Shown here: positions 25,098 to 34,423 of the stretch, piece after piece
Layout: each line of letters opens with the position of its first letter
How positions within the stretch are numbered: the first letter of the stretch is position 1
Assembly (NCBI GenBank): GCA_946187345.1
Contig: CAMHQD010000013.1
Span: 1-57,111 of the forward strand
Source: an uncultured Porphyromonadaceae bacterium
GTDB taxonomy: Bacteria > Bacteroidota > Bacteroidia > Bacteroidales > Muribaculaceae
Length of the DNA: 57,111 nt
Direction of reading: 5' to 3'
Notes under the pieces: generated by a model
Told to the model about the DNA's origin: nothing
The model's input: only the letters and a program-made list of their open reading frames with translations
The model's database searches: none
Made by a program: the position numbers and the translations under genes

Positions 25098-27926
25098 CTA
25101 TTGGTCGTCGAGGTCGTCGAAGATGATGCGTTGCTGGCCGGTGAGACTGTCGCGGACCTGTTCTTGGTCGATTTCCGACTCAGCGGGCTCTGACCCGGTT
25201 TGGCTAATGCCGGGAGTGGTGGCATCGCTCGCGCCCTGGTCCGTATCAGAGGTGGCATCGTCGCCCTCGGCCGAGTCAAGGTCAGCCCCTACAGGATATG
25301 TGGCAGAATCGGGTTGGTCCGGAGTTTCGGGAGGCTCGGGTAACTCACGCGGTTCAAGTTCGGTGACAGTGGACACATTATAGTTAGTCACGCGCTTGCC
25401 CTTGGCCTTGAAACCCTTAACGGCGATAAACTCCTCGGCATCAAGTTCGATGGGCTCACGCCAAGCGTCATCGCCGCCAAGTTCCACCTTGAAGCGCGGC
25501 AGCGGCGCGTCACTGAGAGCTATCAGACGTGAGTCTGGGTTCGTGCCGAGGATGTTCTGCTTGCGCGGGTTGTCCTCAAGGGTGAAGCGTTTGATGTAGG
25601 TATAACCCTGGTCGGCGTCAAAGAGGACGGCTGTCCACACTTTTCCGGCATCATACTTCTCTATGCGCAGGATTCCCTCCTCGTAATGGTTGGAGGCCTC
25701 AGCACTTGTGGTGTAATAATCGCCATTCTGCATAATCACGAGGATTCGGTCGTCGCCGCCGAACAGTCCCAGCGAGCGACCGTGTCGCTCGTAGTTGACG
25801 CGCAGGATGTCCGGGTCGAACCACACCTCGCGGTCGCCGAGCGTGCTCGCGCCGCGCTCCTTGAGCGAGATGCGGTGCACCTCATTGCGCGTGACAAGGT
25901 TGCCGCGCGCCTGCTTGCCTTTGATAGCCAAATTGGCGAGGTCGACGTCAAACTGCAACACTTTGAGTCGGAACTTGGGTTTGAGGGTGATGCGCAGCAC
26001 CTCGGCCTCGCCGTTGGGGTTTGCCGAGAACCACACCACTTTACTGCCCGGCTTGCCTTGAGTGAGGTCATACTCGCGGTCGCGCGTGATACCCGTCACG
26101 GCAAAGCGTTTCATCATCACGGCACCACCGCGTCCGTCTTGATAGAGCACATTATAGACAGTGCGGTCATCACCCTTCTTGAACACGTTGAGGTAAAGCA
26201 CGTTCTTGCCGACGTAGATTTTGTCGGCAACCTTGATTACCTTGTACTTGCCGTCGCGATAGAAAATGATGATGTCGTCGATGTCGCTGCAGTTGCACAC
26301 GTACTCATCCTTCTTGAGGCCCGTGCCTATAAAGCCGTCGGCGCGATTGATGTAGAGTTTCTCGTTGGCCTCGGCCACCTTGGTAGCGACGATTGTGTCA
26401 AACTCGCGGACAATAGTGCGCCGCGGATAGCGGTCGCCGTACTTCGCCTTAAGGCCCTCATACCACGAGATAGTGTAGTCGGTGATATGGGCGATGCTAT
26501 AGTCGATATCATTGATGCGCTCCTTGAGGTTGGCAATCTGCGTGTCGGCCTTGTCGGCGTTGAACTTGAGGATGCGCCCCATCTTGATTTCGAGCAGGTG
26601 CAGCAGGTCGTCGCGTGTAACCTCACGCCAGAACGACGGTTTGAACAGCTCGAGGCGCTTGTCGATGTGAGCCAGCGCGCTGTCGATGTCCGGAGCCTGT
26701 TCAAACTGGCGATCCTTATAGATGCGTTCTTGAATGAAGATTTTCTCGAGCGAGATGGTGTGGAGTTGCTCGAGCGCCTCGCCACGTTGAATTTCCAACT
26801 CACTGCGCAAGATGTCGCGCGTGCGGTCAACGCTGGCGCGCAACACGTCGCTCACCGTGAGGAACTGCGGTTTCTCGTCCATGATGACGCAGCAGTTGGG
26901 CGAAATGCTGGTCTCACAGTCGGTGAAGGCGTAGAGGGCGTCGATGGCGATGTCGCTGCTGGTGCCTGCCTGCAGGTGCACGATAATCTCGGCGGTGGCA
27001 CTGGTGTTGTCCTCCACCTTGCGGATCTTGATTTTACCGCGCTCGGCTGCTTTGACTATACTCTCAATGACCGTGCTCACGGTCTTGCCATATGGCACAT
27101 CCTTGACGACGAGCGTCTTGTTGTCGAGTTTCTCGATTTTGGTGCGCACCCTCACGCTGCCGCCGCGCTCGCCGTCGTTGTAGTGGCTGGCGTCGATATA
27201 GCCGCCGGTCTGGAAGTCGGGAATGAGACGGAACGGCTCGTCGCGCAGGTAGGCCACGGCGGCGTCGATAATCTCGTTGAAATTGTGCGGCAGGATTTTA
27301 CACGAGAGCCCCACGGCGATGCCCTCGGCACCTTGCGCCAGCAGCAGCGGGAACTTGGCTGGCAACGTGAGCGGCTCGCGCTTGCGGCCATCGTAGGACA
27401 GGCCCCAGTCGGTGACTTTAGCGTTAAAGACGACCTCGAGGGCAAACTCGCTTAGTCGCGCCTCGATGTAACGTCCGGCAGCGGCGCCGTCGCCCGTGAG
27501 GATATTACCCCAGTTACCCTGTGTATCAACCAACAGTTCTTTCTGGCCGAGTTGCACGAGGGCGCTATAGATAGACGCGTCGCCATGGGGGTGGTACTGC
27601 ATAGTGAGGCCCACAAGGTTTGCCACCTTGTTGAAGTGGCCGTCGTCGGCCTCCTTCATGGCGTGCATGATGCGGCGCTGCACGGGCTTGAAGCCGTCCT
27701 CGATGTGAGGCACGGCGCGCTCAAGGATAACGTAGGAAGCGTAGTCGAGGAACCAATTCTCGTACATGCCGCTCAGGTGCAGTTTCTTGTCGCGGGCGGT
27801 GATGTCACCACCCGATGGCACATGATAAGCACTGTGCTCTTGGGTCTGGCTATCGTCGGTCAAGGGGTTCTCAACTGGGGTAACCTCACCAGGGTCCTGG
27901 ATATTGTCGATGTCGTCTAATGCCAT
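25098..27926 (-). CDS. parC: DNA topoisomerase IV subunit A (GyrA/ParC family)
   Basis: 942 residues. The breakage-reunion domain starts near 45 ('LHLSGMYENWFLDYASYVI'). The probable active-site tyrosine is Tyr153 in 'AAGRYIEARLSEFA'. A coiled-coil gate region (about 380-500) and a degenerate C-terminal beta-pinwheel (about 540-860) follow. The last about 60 residues are an acidic Glu/Asp/Ser/Thr tail. With ParE it decatenates daughter chromosomes. Subunit identity (ParC rather than GyrA) rests on the start and C-terminal style usual in Bacteroidales; parE is not in this window. It is the first gene of a run with the DUF3316-like and S41 genes. Confidence 0.92.
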   Translation of the reverse strand: MALDDIDNIQDPGEVTPVENPLTDDSQTQEHSAYHVPSGGDITARDKKLHLSGMYENWFLDYASYVILERAVPHIEDGFKPVQRRIMHAMKEADDGHFNKVANLVGLTMQYHPHGDASIYSALVQLGQKELLVDTQGNWGNILTGDGAAAGRYIEARLSEFALEVVFNAKVTDWGLSYDGRKREPLTLPAKFPLLLAQGAEGIAVGLSCKILPHNFNEIIDAAVAYLRDEPFRLIPDFQTGGYIDASHYNDGERGGSVRVRTKIEKLDNKTLVVKDVPYGKTVSTVIESIVKAAERGKIKIRKVEDNTSATAEIIVHLQAGTSSDIAIDALYAFTDCETSISPNCCVIMDEKPQFLTVSDVLRASVDRTRDILRSELEIQRGEALEQLHTISLEKIFIQERIYKDRQFEQAPDIDSALAHIDKRLELFKPSFWREVTRDDLLHLLEIKMGRILKFNADKADTQIANLKERINDIDYSIAHITDYTISWYEGLKAKYGDRYPRRTIVREFDTIVATKVAEANEKLYINRADGFIGTGLKKDEYVCNCSDIDDIIIFYRDGKYKVIKVADKIYVGKNVLYLNVFKKGDDRTVYNVLYQDGRGGAVMMKRFAVTGITRDREYDLTQGKPGSKVVWFSANPNGEAEVLRITLKPKFRLKVLQFDVDLANLAIKGKQARGNLVTRNEVHRISLKERGASTLGDREVWFDPDILRVNYERHGRSLGLFGGDDRILVIMQNGDYYTTSAEASNHYEEGILRIEKYDAGKVWTAVLFDADQGYTYIKRFTLEDNPRKQNILGTNPDSRLIALSDAPLPRFKVELGGDDAWREPIELDAEEFIAVKGFKAKGKRVTNYNVSTVTELEPRELPEPPETPDQPDSATYPVGADLDSAEGDDATSDTDQGASDATTPGISQTGSEPAESEIDQEQVRDSLTGQQRIIFDDLDDQ

Positions 27927-28083
27927 AATAAGTACGAAGTACGTAGTACGAGGTACGAAGCAGCATAGGCTACCGAAGTACGGCGCACAATGTACGAAGT
28001 GAGAAATTATAAAAACGATGCGTGGCTATTTCGCCACGCAAAGGTACAAAAAAAGTACGAAGTATGAAGTACGAAGTCCGAAG
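27927..28083. repeat. gtacgaa tandem repeats and hairpin in the topoisomerase leader
   Basis: A 7-nt unit gtacgaa/gtacgag is repeated at 27931-27958 and again at 28055-28080. Between them, gcgtggc (28020-28026) and gccacgc (28033-28039) form a perfect hairpin that overlaps TACCTTTG (complement of 28039-28046), a candidate minus-strand -7 element. The topoisomerase mRNA would therefore start near the hairpin and carry repeats in its leader. Confidence 0.6.
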
Positions 28084-28120
28084 TATTTTACAACCGGAGC
28101 CGGTTATACTTACGACTTCA

Positions 28121-29473
28121 CTATGGTTTCTTGCGGAAGATGCGGTGCATGGCGGCGCGGTCGAGGGGGTCGACATCAACCAGACGGAGCGACTTGACCA
28201 TGTGCATTGTGCCCTGCTTGTAGCGCAGGAAGTGGTCGGTGGCAAGGTGGGCATCATAGGCGGCACGGTCGCGATAGATTTCCACGATGCGCACCCGGCA
28301 CGGGTCGTCCTTGACCTGCATCGGGAAGATGCACAGCACGCCGGGTTCAACAGCAACCGACGTGCCACCCACAGTCGCCGCGGCCTCAAGGTAGTCGTCA
28401 AGATACTGCTCGTGGATCTCTATCTCGGCAATCCTGACAATCATCGCGCTATCATCTGGCAACCTCGGCACGGGGTCGGCTGTCCGGTCGCCAAACAGGC
28501 GCCGCGCGTTGCCGCCGAGGAACATATCGGCATAGGGAGCGAGGTCGGCCTCGGCCGCCAAATAAGTCTTCATACGCCGCAACTGCGCCGTGAGCGCTGC
28601 TGGCTTGACGTAGGGGAAATCCGAGCCGTAGAGGATATGGTCGGGCGACGTAATGGTGAGCATCGCGCGTATCGCCTCTGGCGAATGGCTGCCGGCCAGA
28701 TCATAATAGAGGGCGGCAAGATTGGCGTCCCAATCAATGTCGCCAACGAGCCCGTTGGCCTGCATCACAGGTGCGAGAGCCTTCATGCGCGGCACGGCCA
28801 GTGGCAGATAGGCTCCACAATGCGGCACAACAATTTTCACATTGGGATAACGCGCGGGCACGTTGCGGCTAATCATGTTTGCCACGGCACGTGTGGTTTC
28901 GGAGAGATACTCCTGCATGGCAAGCGGGGTCTGGCGCATGACATCGTGGTTGACCGGCTCGGGACGGTGGGGGTGGAGGATGATAACGGCGTGACGGTCA
29001 TTTAGCGCCTGCATGAGCGGGTCAAGCGCGAGGTCACCAAGATACTGACCGCGCACGTTGGTTGCCAACTTAATGCCGTCGGCACCAAGCGTGTCGAGCG
29101 CGTAAACGGCCTCGGCGATGGCGGCATCCACATCGGGTAGCGGCAAGGCGGCGCAGAACTTGAAGCGGCCGGGGTGCTCACGTTTGAGCCGGGCGCACTG
29201 CTCATTCACTCGGCGCACTGTGGCTGGGTCAAACGGTTGAGGGGCGGCCATAGTGAGCACCGAGGTTGCCACACCGGCACTGTCCATCCACGCCAAATGT
29301 GTGTCAACGTCATATTGCGGTATCGGGAAGCCCTCGTCATTGAGCGCGTGGTGATGGTCCAAGTCGGAGAGAAAGTCCGGCGTGATAATGTGGCTGTGCA
29401 CGTCCACCACATCGCCGGCCATCGCCGCTGCGGTTACCATCATCATTGCCGCTATCGATGTTGGCTTAATCAT
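28121..29473 (-). CDS. Amidohydrolase fused to a C-terminal antibiotic-biosynthesis-monooxygenase-like domain
   Basis: 450 residues. A signal-like segment (1-19) precedes an amidohydrolase_2 (ACMSD-type) TIM barrel to about residue 335, with HxH ligands His26 and His28, 'ILHPHRPEP', 'VPHCGAYLP' and 'ILYGSDFPY' carrying the usual metal-binding His and Asp. The last about 100 residues (about 350-440, 'IVRIAEIEIHEQYLDDYLEAA', 'EIYRDRAAYDAHLATDHF') match the ABM/putative quinol monooxygenase dimeric ferredoxin fold. Each half is normally a separate protein. The substrate is unknown; decarboxylation or hydrolysis of an aromatic acid coupled to oxidation is a guess. It is downstream of the SGNH and SDR genes on the same strand. 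Confidence 0.88.
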   Translation of the reverse strand: MIKPTSIAAMMMVTAAAMAGDVVDVHSHIITPDFLSDLDHHHALNDEGFPIPQYDVDTHLAWMDSAGVATSVLTMAAPQPFDPATVRRVNEQCARLKREHPGRFKFCAALPLPDVDAAIAEAVYALDTLGADGIKLATNVRGQYLGDLALDPLMQALNDRHAVIILHPHRPEPVNHDVMRQTPLAMQEYLSETTRAVANMISRNVPARYPNVKIVVPHCGAYLPLAVPRMKALAPVMQANGLVGDIDWDANLAALYYDLAGSHSPEAIRAMLTITSPDHILYGSDFPYVKPAALTAQLRRMKTYLAAEADLAPYADMFLGGNARRLFGDRTADPVPRLPDDSAMIVRIAEIEIHEQYLDDYLEAAATVGGTSVAVEPGVLCIFPMQVKDDPCRVRIVEIYRDRAAYDAHLATDHFLRYKQGTMHMVKSLRLVDVDPLDRAAMHRIFRKKP

Positions 29474-29532
29474 TTTGGGTAATTAGTAATTAGCAATTAG
29501 TTCTATACGTTTTACACTTTGTACTTCGCCCT

Positions 29533-30780
29533 TCACTTTGTGGTGAGGGCTTCGAGGAGGGCGTCGGCAAGGAGGATGCCTTGTAACTCATAGCCGCTAT
29601 CGAGTTGGTGAAGGTGGTCTTTGCTATTCATCAAGCCGGCGTCAAGCCATCGCGCGGCGGCACCACTGCCACCGGCGATGTCGTAGAGATCCCATGTGGC
29701 GATGTGATGACTGCGTCCGTAGTCCAGAATGATATCACGCACCTGACGCACGGCAGGGTTAACGGCAAATGAAGAGACAGTCTTGGTCACCGTCTTGTAA
29801 CGGCGCCGCTTACCGCGACCCGTGGGTACACGATCTGTTACCTTTCTCGCGACACGCTTGTGGCACTCCATGGGTGTGGTGAGCAGCAGTGTCGCCGACG
29901 GGCACTCTCGTCGCAATGATGTCACTAATCGGTCCAGATTTGACAACACACCGTCAAGCGAACCGAAAGCCTCGTTGGTGCCCAACGAGATGATGATAAG
30001 TTGTGGATGCAACGCTTCTTTCACCTGAGAGGCAAAGCCATCGATGCGGTTATAACTGGCGCATTGCGCGCCGTTATTGCCGATTGCATGCACCAACACT
30101 CCGCGCTTGTCATTTTCCACAATCGCGCCCCAAAGATCGCTGGCACCGCAAGGCATAGTGAGATCAACGGCACTCACCGCACGCGGCAAATCCAACCGCG
30201 ATGTGTAGTTGCATGTATTCCTTGCGACAATCACAGCGATGGTGTCGAGACGCGCTGTCTCATACCCGCCGTGCGGCGCGTGCAATATCGTCACTCGCGA
30301 GAACGCATCATCATCGCCGGTTGTGGCGATTCGCAATGTCGTGAAAGCGCTGTCTGCATAGTGAGCACTCACTCCGGTAAGGCCCATCTGGGCCGACCAA
30401 CCGCGCGACACTAACTTGGCCGTGGATAATGGTGTGATGCTTGACGATAGAGTGTAATCAACAGGCTGATTGGTACCGGCGATTTTGAGCACGGGGAGCA
30501 GTCCGCGACCACCATTGCCCCAACGGTCTTGCAATGCCAATCGCACCGGCGCGGTGAACATATCGGGCTGCACGTGGCTGTCGCCAATATGCACTACACT
30601 CCACTTGCCACCAGGCCATTGGCGTGGCTGCTTTAGCGAGGCGCGCAGTGCACCCCAGTCGGCACCATTGAGGGCAATGTGGTTGGCGCGCTCGTTGATG
30701 AAGTCCAACTCCTGAGCGGCAACACTCACGGCCGCCAGCAGCATCACCAGCAGCATCACCACCCGGTATCTTATCTTCAC
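29533..30780 (-). CDS. SGNH/GDSL-type hydrolase, secreted
   Basis: About 415 residues from the GTG at 30780, which gives a clean signal peptide (VKIRYRVVMLLVML... to AAQ). A GTG nine codons earlier (30807) is the alternative. Block I 'VVHIGDSHVQPD' holds the serine, block III is 'ISLGTNEAFG', and the C-terminal 'DHLHQLDSGY' supplies the Asp/His pair. An inserted beta domain lies between the first two blocks (about 85-230). By family it is an esterase or acetylesterase acting on polysaccharide or peptidoglycan in the periplasm; the substrate is unknown. It sits between SDR and amidohydrolase genes. Confidence 0.87.
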   Translation of the reverse strand: MKIRYRVVMLLVMLLAAVSVAAQELDFINERANHIALNGADWGALRASLKQPRQWPGGKWSVVHIGDSHVQPDMFTAPVRLALQDRWGNGGRGLLPVLKIAGTNQPVDYTLSSSITPLSTAKLVSRGWSAQMGLTGVSAHYADSAFTTLRIATTGDDDAFSRVTILHAPHGGYETARLDTIAVIVARNTCNYTSRLDLPRAVSAVDLTMPCGASDLWGAIVENDKRGVLVHAIGNNGAQCASYNRIDGFASQVKEALHPQLIIISLGTNEAFGSLDGVLSNLDRLVTSLRRECPSATLLLTTPMECHKRVARKVTDRVPTGRGKRRRYKTVTKTVSSFAVNPAVRQVRDIILDYGRSHHIATWDLYDIAGGSGAAARWLDAGLMNSKDHLHQLDSGYELQGILLADALLEALTTK

Positions 30781-30810
30781 TATTTCCAATAATGAATTAC
30801 CAATCACTAA

Positions 30811-31599
30811 TTAGATGCAGGTGTAGCCGCCATCAACGGGGAGGGCGACACCGGTGACGTATGTTGAGGCTGGCGAACAGAGGAAAAGGGCTGCCGTGTC
30901 CAATTCTCCCTCGTGACCATAGCGCTCCATAGGGATAGCACCGCGCGAATACTCTTTGAACCAGTCGCTGTCGAGCGTCTCACGCGTGAGCGGCGTGACA
31001 AAGTAGCCAGGGCAGATAGAGTTGACGGTTATACCATACTTGCCCCACTCAGCGGCCAGCGCGCGAGTGAGGTTCACCACACCGCCCTTGGCGGCATGAT
31101 AGGGCGAGGCTGGAGCGATTTTGTTACCCACGAGGCCATACATCGACGCGATGTTGACGATGCGACCGAAGCCTGCGGGAATCATCGCCCGTTTGGCCAC
31201 AGCGCGGGCCACACGGAAGGTGCCGAAGAGGTCAATCTGCATCTCGTTCATAAACTGGTCGTCGGTAATATCCTCGGCAGGCGCCACAGCACCGGTGCCG
31301 GCGTTGTTGATGAGGATGTCGATGCGGCCGAAGCGTTCGAGCACCTTGCCCACCATGTCGTCAACCATAGCGGTGTCGGTGATGTCGCACCGCAGCGGCA
31401 GCACATCCACACCAAAGTCGGCACGCAGCCGGGCTGCCACCTCCTCAAGTTTGTCGAGGCGGCGGGCAACGGGCACGATGGCACATCCGGCGCTGGCCAG
31501 CGCGCGCGCCATCTGCACGCCCAGTCCTGTTGAGCAGCCCGTGACGATTGCCACGCGCCCCTTCAAGTCAAAATATCCGTTTTCCATATTGCTAATCAT
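30811..31599 (-). CDS. Short-chain dehydrogenase/reductase (gluconate 5-dehydrogenase-like)
   Basis: 262 residues; an ATG four codons in (31587) is also possible. Rossmann motif 'TGCSTGLG' (20-27), 'NNAG' (98-101), catalytic Ser152, Tyr167 and Lys171 ('SPYHAAKGG'), and the C-terminal 'DGGYTCI'. It is a soluble NAD(P)-dependent oxidoreductase. Overall similarity is to gluconate 5-dehydrogenase/2-deoxy-D-gluconate 3-dehydrogenase types, but substrate cannot be fixed from sequence. It is the first gene of the run SDR-SGNH-amidohydrolase, with a probable promoter at 31696-31728. Confidence 0.9.
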   Translation of the reverse strand: MISNMENGYFDLKGRVAIVTGCSTGLGVQMARALASAGCAIVPVARRLDKLEEVAARLRADFGVDVLPLRCDITDTAMVDDMVGKVLERFGRIDILINNAGTGAVAPAEDITDDQFMNEMQIDLFGTFRVARAVAKRAMIPAGFGRIVNIASMYGLVGNKIAPASPYHAAKGGVVNLTRALAAEWGKYGITVNSICPGYFVTPLTRETLDSDWFKEYSRGAIPMERYGHEGELDTAALFLCSPASTYVTGVALPVDGGYTCI

Positions 31600-31695
31600 T
31601 AGTTACACGCTGTTAGTTTAGAGGTCTAAAAGATCTCAGATGCCTAAGAGGTCTAAATTTTCTTTGTCTTAATGGTTTCTCTGATTATCCGGCTA

Positions 31696-31728
31696 CAAAG
31701 GTAGTGATTTTATTTTGATTGAGGGCAA
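31696..31728 (-). promoter_or_regulatory. Promoter of the SDR-SGNH-amidohydrolase run
   Basis: Minus-strand TACCTTTG (complement of 31696-31703) with TTG (complement of 31726-31728) 22 nt away. Confidence 0.5.
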
Positions 31729-31743
31729 TGGTTGGAGATGAAA

Positions 31744-31968
31744 TCAGTCAAGATAGACGCGCAGATAGTTACCGGTGGCAGTGTCACGGAAGCCATAGAA
31801 ATCCGGTTCGTCAACGAGTTCGATGCCGTCCGGCGAGAGTGGCAACTCTGCCTCGATGTGGCGCTTGAGGACGGTGAACTTCTCGAGCGCCGCCTCACGT
31901 GAGGGCAGGCGGTAGGTATCACTGCCGCTCTCTCCCTGCATATAGTAGTCAAATGTTACTGTTGTCAT
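31744..31968 (-). CDS. Small conserved-looking protein, unknown
   Basis: 74 residues, acidic, no signal peptide or membrane segment. A strand ('TTVTFDYYMQG'), a helix ('SREAALEKFTVLKRHIEAEL') and a strand pair ('DFYGFRDTATGNYLRVYL') suggest a compact alpha/beta fold. I do not recognise a family. It follows the Nudix gene by 30 nt on the same strand, so it may be co-transcribed. An overlapping frame at 31710-31952 has poorer codon character and was not chosen. Confidence 0.6.
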   Translation of the reverse strand: MTTVTFDYYMQGESGSDTYRLPSREAALEKFTVLKRHIEAELPLSPDGIELVDEPDFYGFRDTATGNYLRVYLD

Positions 31969-31998
31969 CCTTATTACTAATCACTAATAACTAATTAC

Positions 31999-32535
31999 TC
32001 AAATTGTGGCGAAGTGGCGCCAAAGGGGGGCCGCCATCAAGGCTTGCTTCATCTCGTCGCGCGTGAGCAGGCCAAGCAACTCGTCGCGGCTCATGAGCAA
32101 GACCTCAATGTCCTCGCCGGCGTCAAGTCGCTGGTCGCTGACGCGCTCCACGCCTTCGGCCAAAAAGCAATAGGTCATATTATTGCAGATACTCGGATTT
32201 TGCCCGATAGTCATCAGCGGCGACCAGCGTCCGCCGCCGTAGCCGGTCTCCTCAAGCAGTTCGCGACGGGCGGCCTGCTCGGGCGTCTCTCCAGCCTCGG
32301 CCACGCCGGCGCATAACTCGATGAGCACCTCATCAAAGGCATGCCGATATTGGCGTATCATCACATATTGACCGCCGGTGGTGATAGCGAGAACGTTCAC
32401 CCAGTCAGGATACTCGAGCACATAGTGCTCGGGGTTGACGCGTCCATCGGGCAACTGCACCTCGTCGACGCGGGCCGTTAGCCACGGGCGCCGAATCAGA
32501 TACTTGCTACTCAAGGTTTTCCACTTCTGTATCAT
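31999..32535 (-). CDS. Nudix hydrolase (ADP-ribose pyrophosphatase-like)
   Basis: 178 residues, cytosolic. The Nudix box G-x5-E-x7-REUxEExGU is at about 77-99 ('GVAEAGETPEQAARRELLEE'). The N-terminal 'YLIRRPWLTARVDEVQLPDG' and 'VIRQYRHAFDEVLIELCAG' equivalents match ADP-sugar pyrophosphatases. It probably cleaves ADP-ribose or a related nucleotide sugar to AMP and a sugar phosphate. It lies between the phosphoesterase/propeller gene and the small unknown gene. Confidence 0.9.
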   Translation of the reverse strand: MIQKWKTLSSKYLIRRPWLTARVDEVQLPDGRVNPEHYVLEYPDWVNVLAITTGGQYVMIRQYRHAFDEVLIELCAGVAEAGETPEQAARRELLEETGYGGGRWSPLMTIGQNPSICNNMTYCFLAEGVERVSDQRLDAGEDIEVLLMSRDELLGLLTRDEMKQALMAAPLWRHFATI

Positions 32536-32561
32536 AGTCGTTAGTCGTCAGTTGATGGTCG

Positions 32562-34388
32562 TTAGTTGAGTCTATAGATTTTGCCTTCGATGAGCGAGCA
32601 GTAGACGCTGCCGGTGGCCGGGTCCACCTCGAAGCCGTTCACCTCACTTGAGCCGAGACGCAAGCGATAGAGCAGACGGTGGGTTGCGGCGTCAAAGACC
32701 GCGACCATACCGCGACGCGAGCCGGTGTAGATGCGGCCGCGATGCTCAAGCACGGGGCACGGAGCGTGTTCGTAGCCGAAGCCCGCGTCCTCGCGCCACA
32801 GCAGGCGGTACTCCCCCGCCGTGGCATCCATCGCGATGAGTTCGCCATCCATCGTCTTGGCGTATGCCACAGCACCGTCGGCGCTGCTGCCGAGGCTCTC
32901 GCGCACTTTCAATTCGTTTTTCTCACGCCACACTTGGCGACCGTCGCGACGGTCGAGGCACGTCGCGACACGGTCCGGCGCAACGATGAGCACATGATTG
33001 CCGTTGACCACCGGCACCACGTTGCCGGGGCTGAGCAAACGGGCACTGCGGCCGTTGTCCCATTGCCAGCGCAGACGGCCGTCACGGCGGTCGAGCACGC
33101 GCAAGCGCGTGTCCCACGCGCCAAACACGATGTCGTTGCCGCAAACAACGGGAGCCGCCTGACAATAGTTGTCGATGCTGTCGTAACGCCACAACAGGCG
33201 GTGACGCTTCGCGTCCCAGGCCTCAAAAGTCTTGTAGCCTCCCTGATAAAGAATGCCGTCTTTAATTAGGCCATCGGCAACATACGGGCCAGTGGCCTTG
33301 CGCTCATAGGCGACCTTTCCAGTCTTTTTATCAATCCATAACAGGCGGCTATCGCCGGTGGGCATGATGACACATTTGCCAAATACTGCCGGCCGTGAAA
33401 AGAGCATTGACGCGGTGTGCACCTGCCAACGGCATTCTCCCGTAATCTTGTCGGCAGCCACCACATTGCCCGTCGACGTGCCGTAGTAAACGTTGCGCTC
33501 ATCAACAGCCACGCGTGTGAAAATCGACGCCACACCGTTCACCACAATGCGCGCGAGAGTGTCATCAGTGGCGACCACGGGCGGGTCAAGCGGCGGCTGC
33601 GCGTTGTCAAAAGTGGTGTTCACCTTGTAGGCATAACGCAGTTCCGGCTCATGGCCGATGCGTTTCTCAAACACCCGCATCACACCGCGATGGTGGTCAT
33701 AGTCAATAATCGAATAACCATAGTCGCCGTTGCCCATGTCGAGGGCCCGCACCATCAAGCCGGCTATACCGTCGGTCTCATATAGGCACCAACGATGGTA
33801 ATGGCCGTTCTGGTGGGTGATGACAGGATATTTCTTCAATATAGCCACGTAATCACGGTAATTATCCAAATCGTCGAGCAGCGGATAATGGTTCACGCTG
33901 AGCACCTTCATGCCGGGGCGCACGGTGACGCACAGAGTGCTGTCGAGCCAATGGAGATCCTCCTGCTTGATGTGGCCGTCGCCCATCTTCATGAACGGGC
34001 CGCAGTTGAGGCCGACCACAACGAGCGAGTCGACAGTGAACGCAAAGCGGTCGTTGCCCCAAAGGTCGTTGAATGTCTTGCACGCGCTCTGGCTCCAATT
34101 GTTCTCGTGATTGCCGGGGACGACGTAGAGTGGGTGACGGACTTCATCGAGCAGCGACTTGATATTGCGCAACTCATCGTCAGCGCCCTGGTTGGTGAGG
34201 TCACCGCTATGAATCACCGCATCGAAAGACGAAGCGTTAATCTCGTCAATGGCGAGCCGCAACTGTTGCTCGTTGGCGTTGCCGGGGCTGACGTGGGTGT
34301 CGCTGAGCACGGCGATGCGTTGCGGCCATGCGATAAGGCATACCACAACCATCAGCGATAATAAAAACAGTCGTCTCAAAGTTTCCAT
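32562..34388 (-). CDS. Metallophosphoesterase with C-terminal PQQ-like beta-propeller
   Basis: 608 residues. A signal peptide or anchor (1-22) precedes a calcineurin-like phosphoesterase domain with metal ligands in 'AVLSDTHVSPGN' (Asp30, His32), 'HSGDLTNQG', 'VPGNHENNW', 'VNHYPL' and 'GHYH' up to about 200. From about 270 a series of PQQ/YWTD-like blades ('WQVHTASMLFSRPAVFGKCV', 'RLRWQWDNG') forms a beta-propeller to the C-terminus. It is likely a periplasmic or surface phosphohydrolase whose propeller binds substrate or partner. The pairing is known in Bacteroidetes; the substrate is unknown. It is followed 26 nt on by the Nudix gene. Confidence 0.9.
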   Translation of the reverse strand: METLRRLFLLSLMVVVCLIAWPQRIAVLSDTHVSPGNANEQQLRLAIDEINASSFDAVIHSGDLTNQGADDELRNIKSLLDEVRHPLYVVPGNHENNWSQSACKTFNDLWGNDRFAFTVDSLVVVGLNCGPFMKMGDGHIKQEDLHWLDSTLCVTVRPGMKVLSVNHYPLLDDLDNYRDYVAILKKYPVITHQNGHYHRWCLYETDGIAGLMVRALDMGNGDYGYSIIDYDHHRGVMRVFEKRIGHEPELRYAYKVNTTFDNAQPPLDPPVVATDDTLARIVVNGVASIFTRVAVDERNVYYGTSTGNVVAADKITGECRWQVHTASMLFSRPAVFGKCVIMPTGDSRLLWIDKKTGKVAYERKATGPYVADGLIKDGILYQGGYKTFEAWDAKRHRLLWRYDSIDNYCQAAPVVCGNDIVFGAWDTRLRVLDRRDGRLRWQWDNGRSARLLSPGNVVPVVNGNHVLIVAPDRVATCLDRRDGRQVWREKNELKVRESLGSSADGAVAYAKTMDGELIAMDATAGEYRLLWREDAGFGYEHAPCPVLEHRGRIYTGSRRGMVAVFDAATHRLLYRLRLGSSEVNGFEVDPATGSVYCSLIEGKIYRLN

Positions 34389-34423
34389 AGTGTCGAGACT
34401 TTACACATTATTATAATAGGGAA

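Noticed and set aside
25686-27455. 589-codon open frame opposite topoisomerase IV subunit A
   Set aside because: It mirrors the codon bias of the real gene on the other strand, has no recognisable domain or promoter, and the minus-strand protein is clearly ParC.
31710-31952. 80-codon frame overlapping the small unknown gene
   Set aside because: Arg/Ser/Thr-rich shadow composition; the overlapping 74-residue frame has ordinary protein character.
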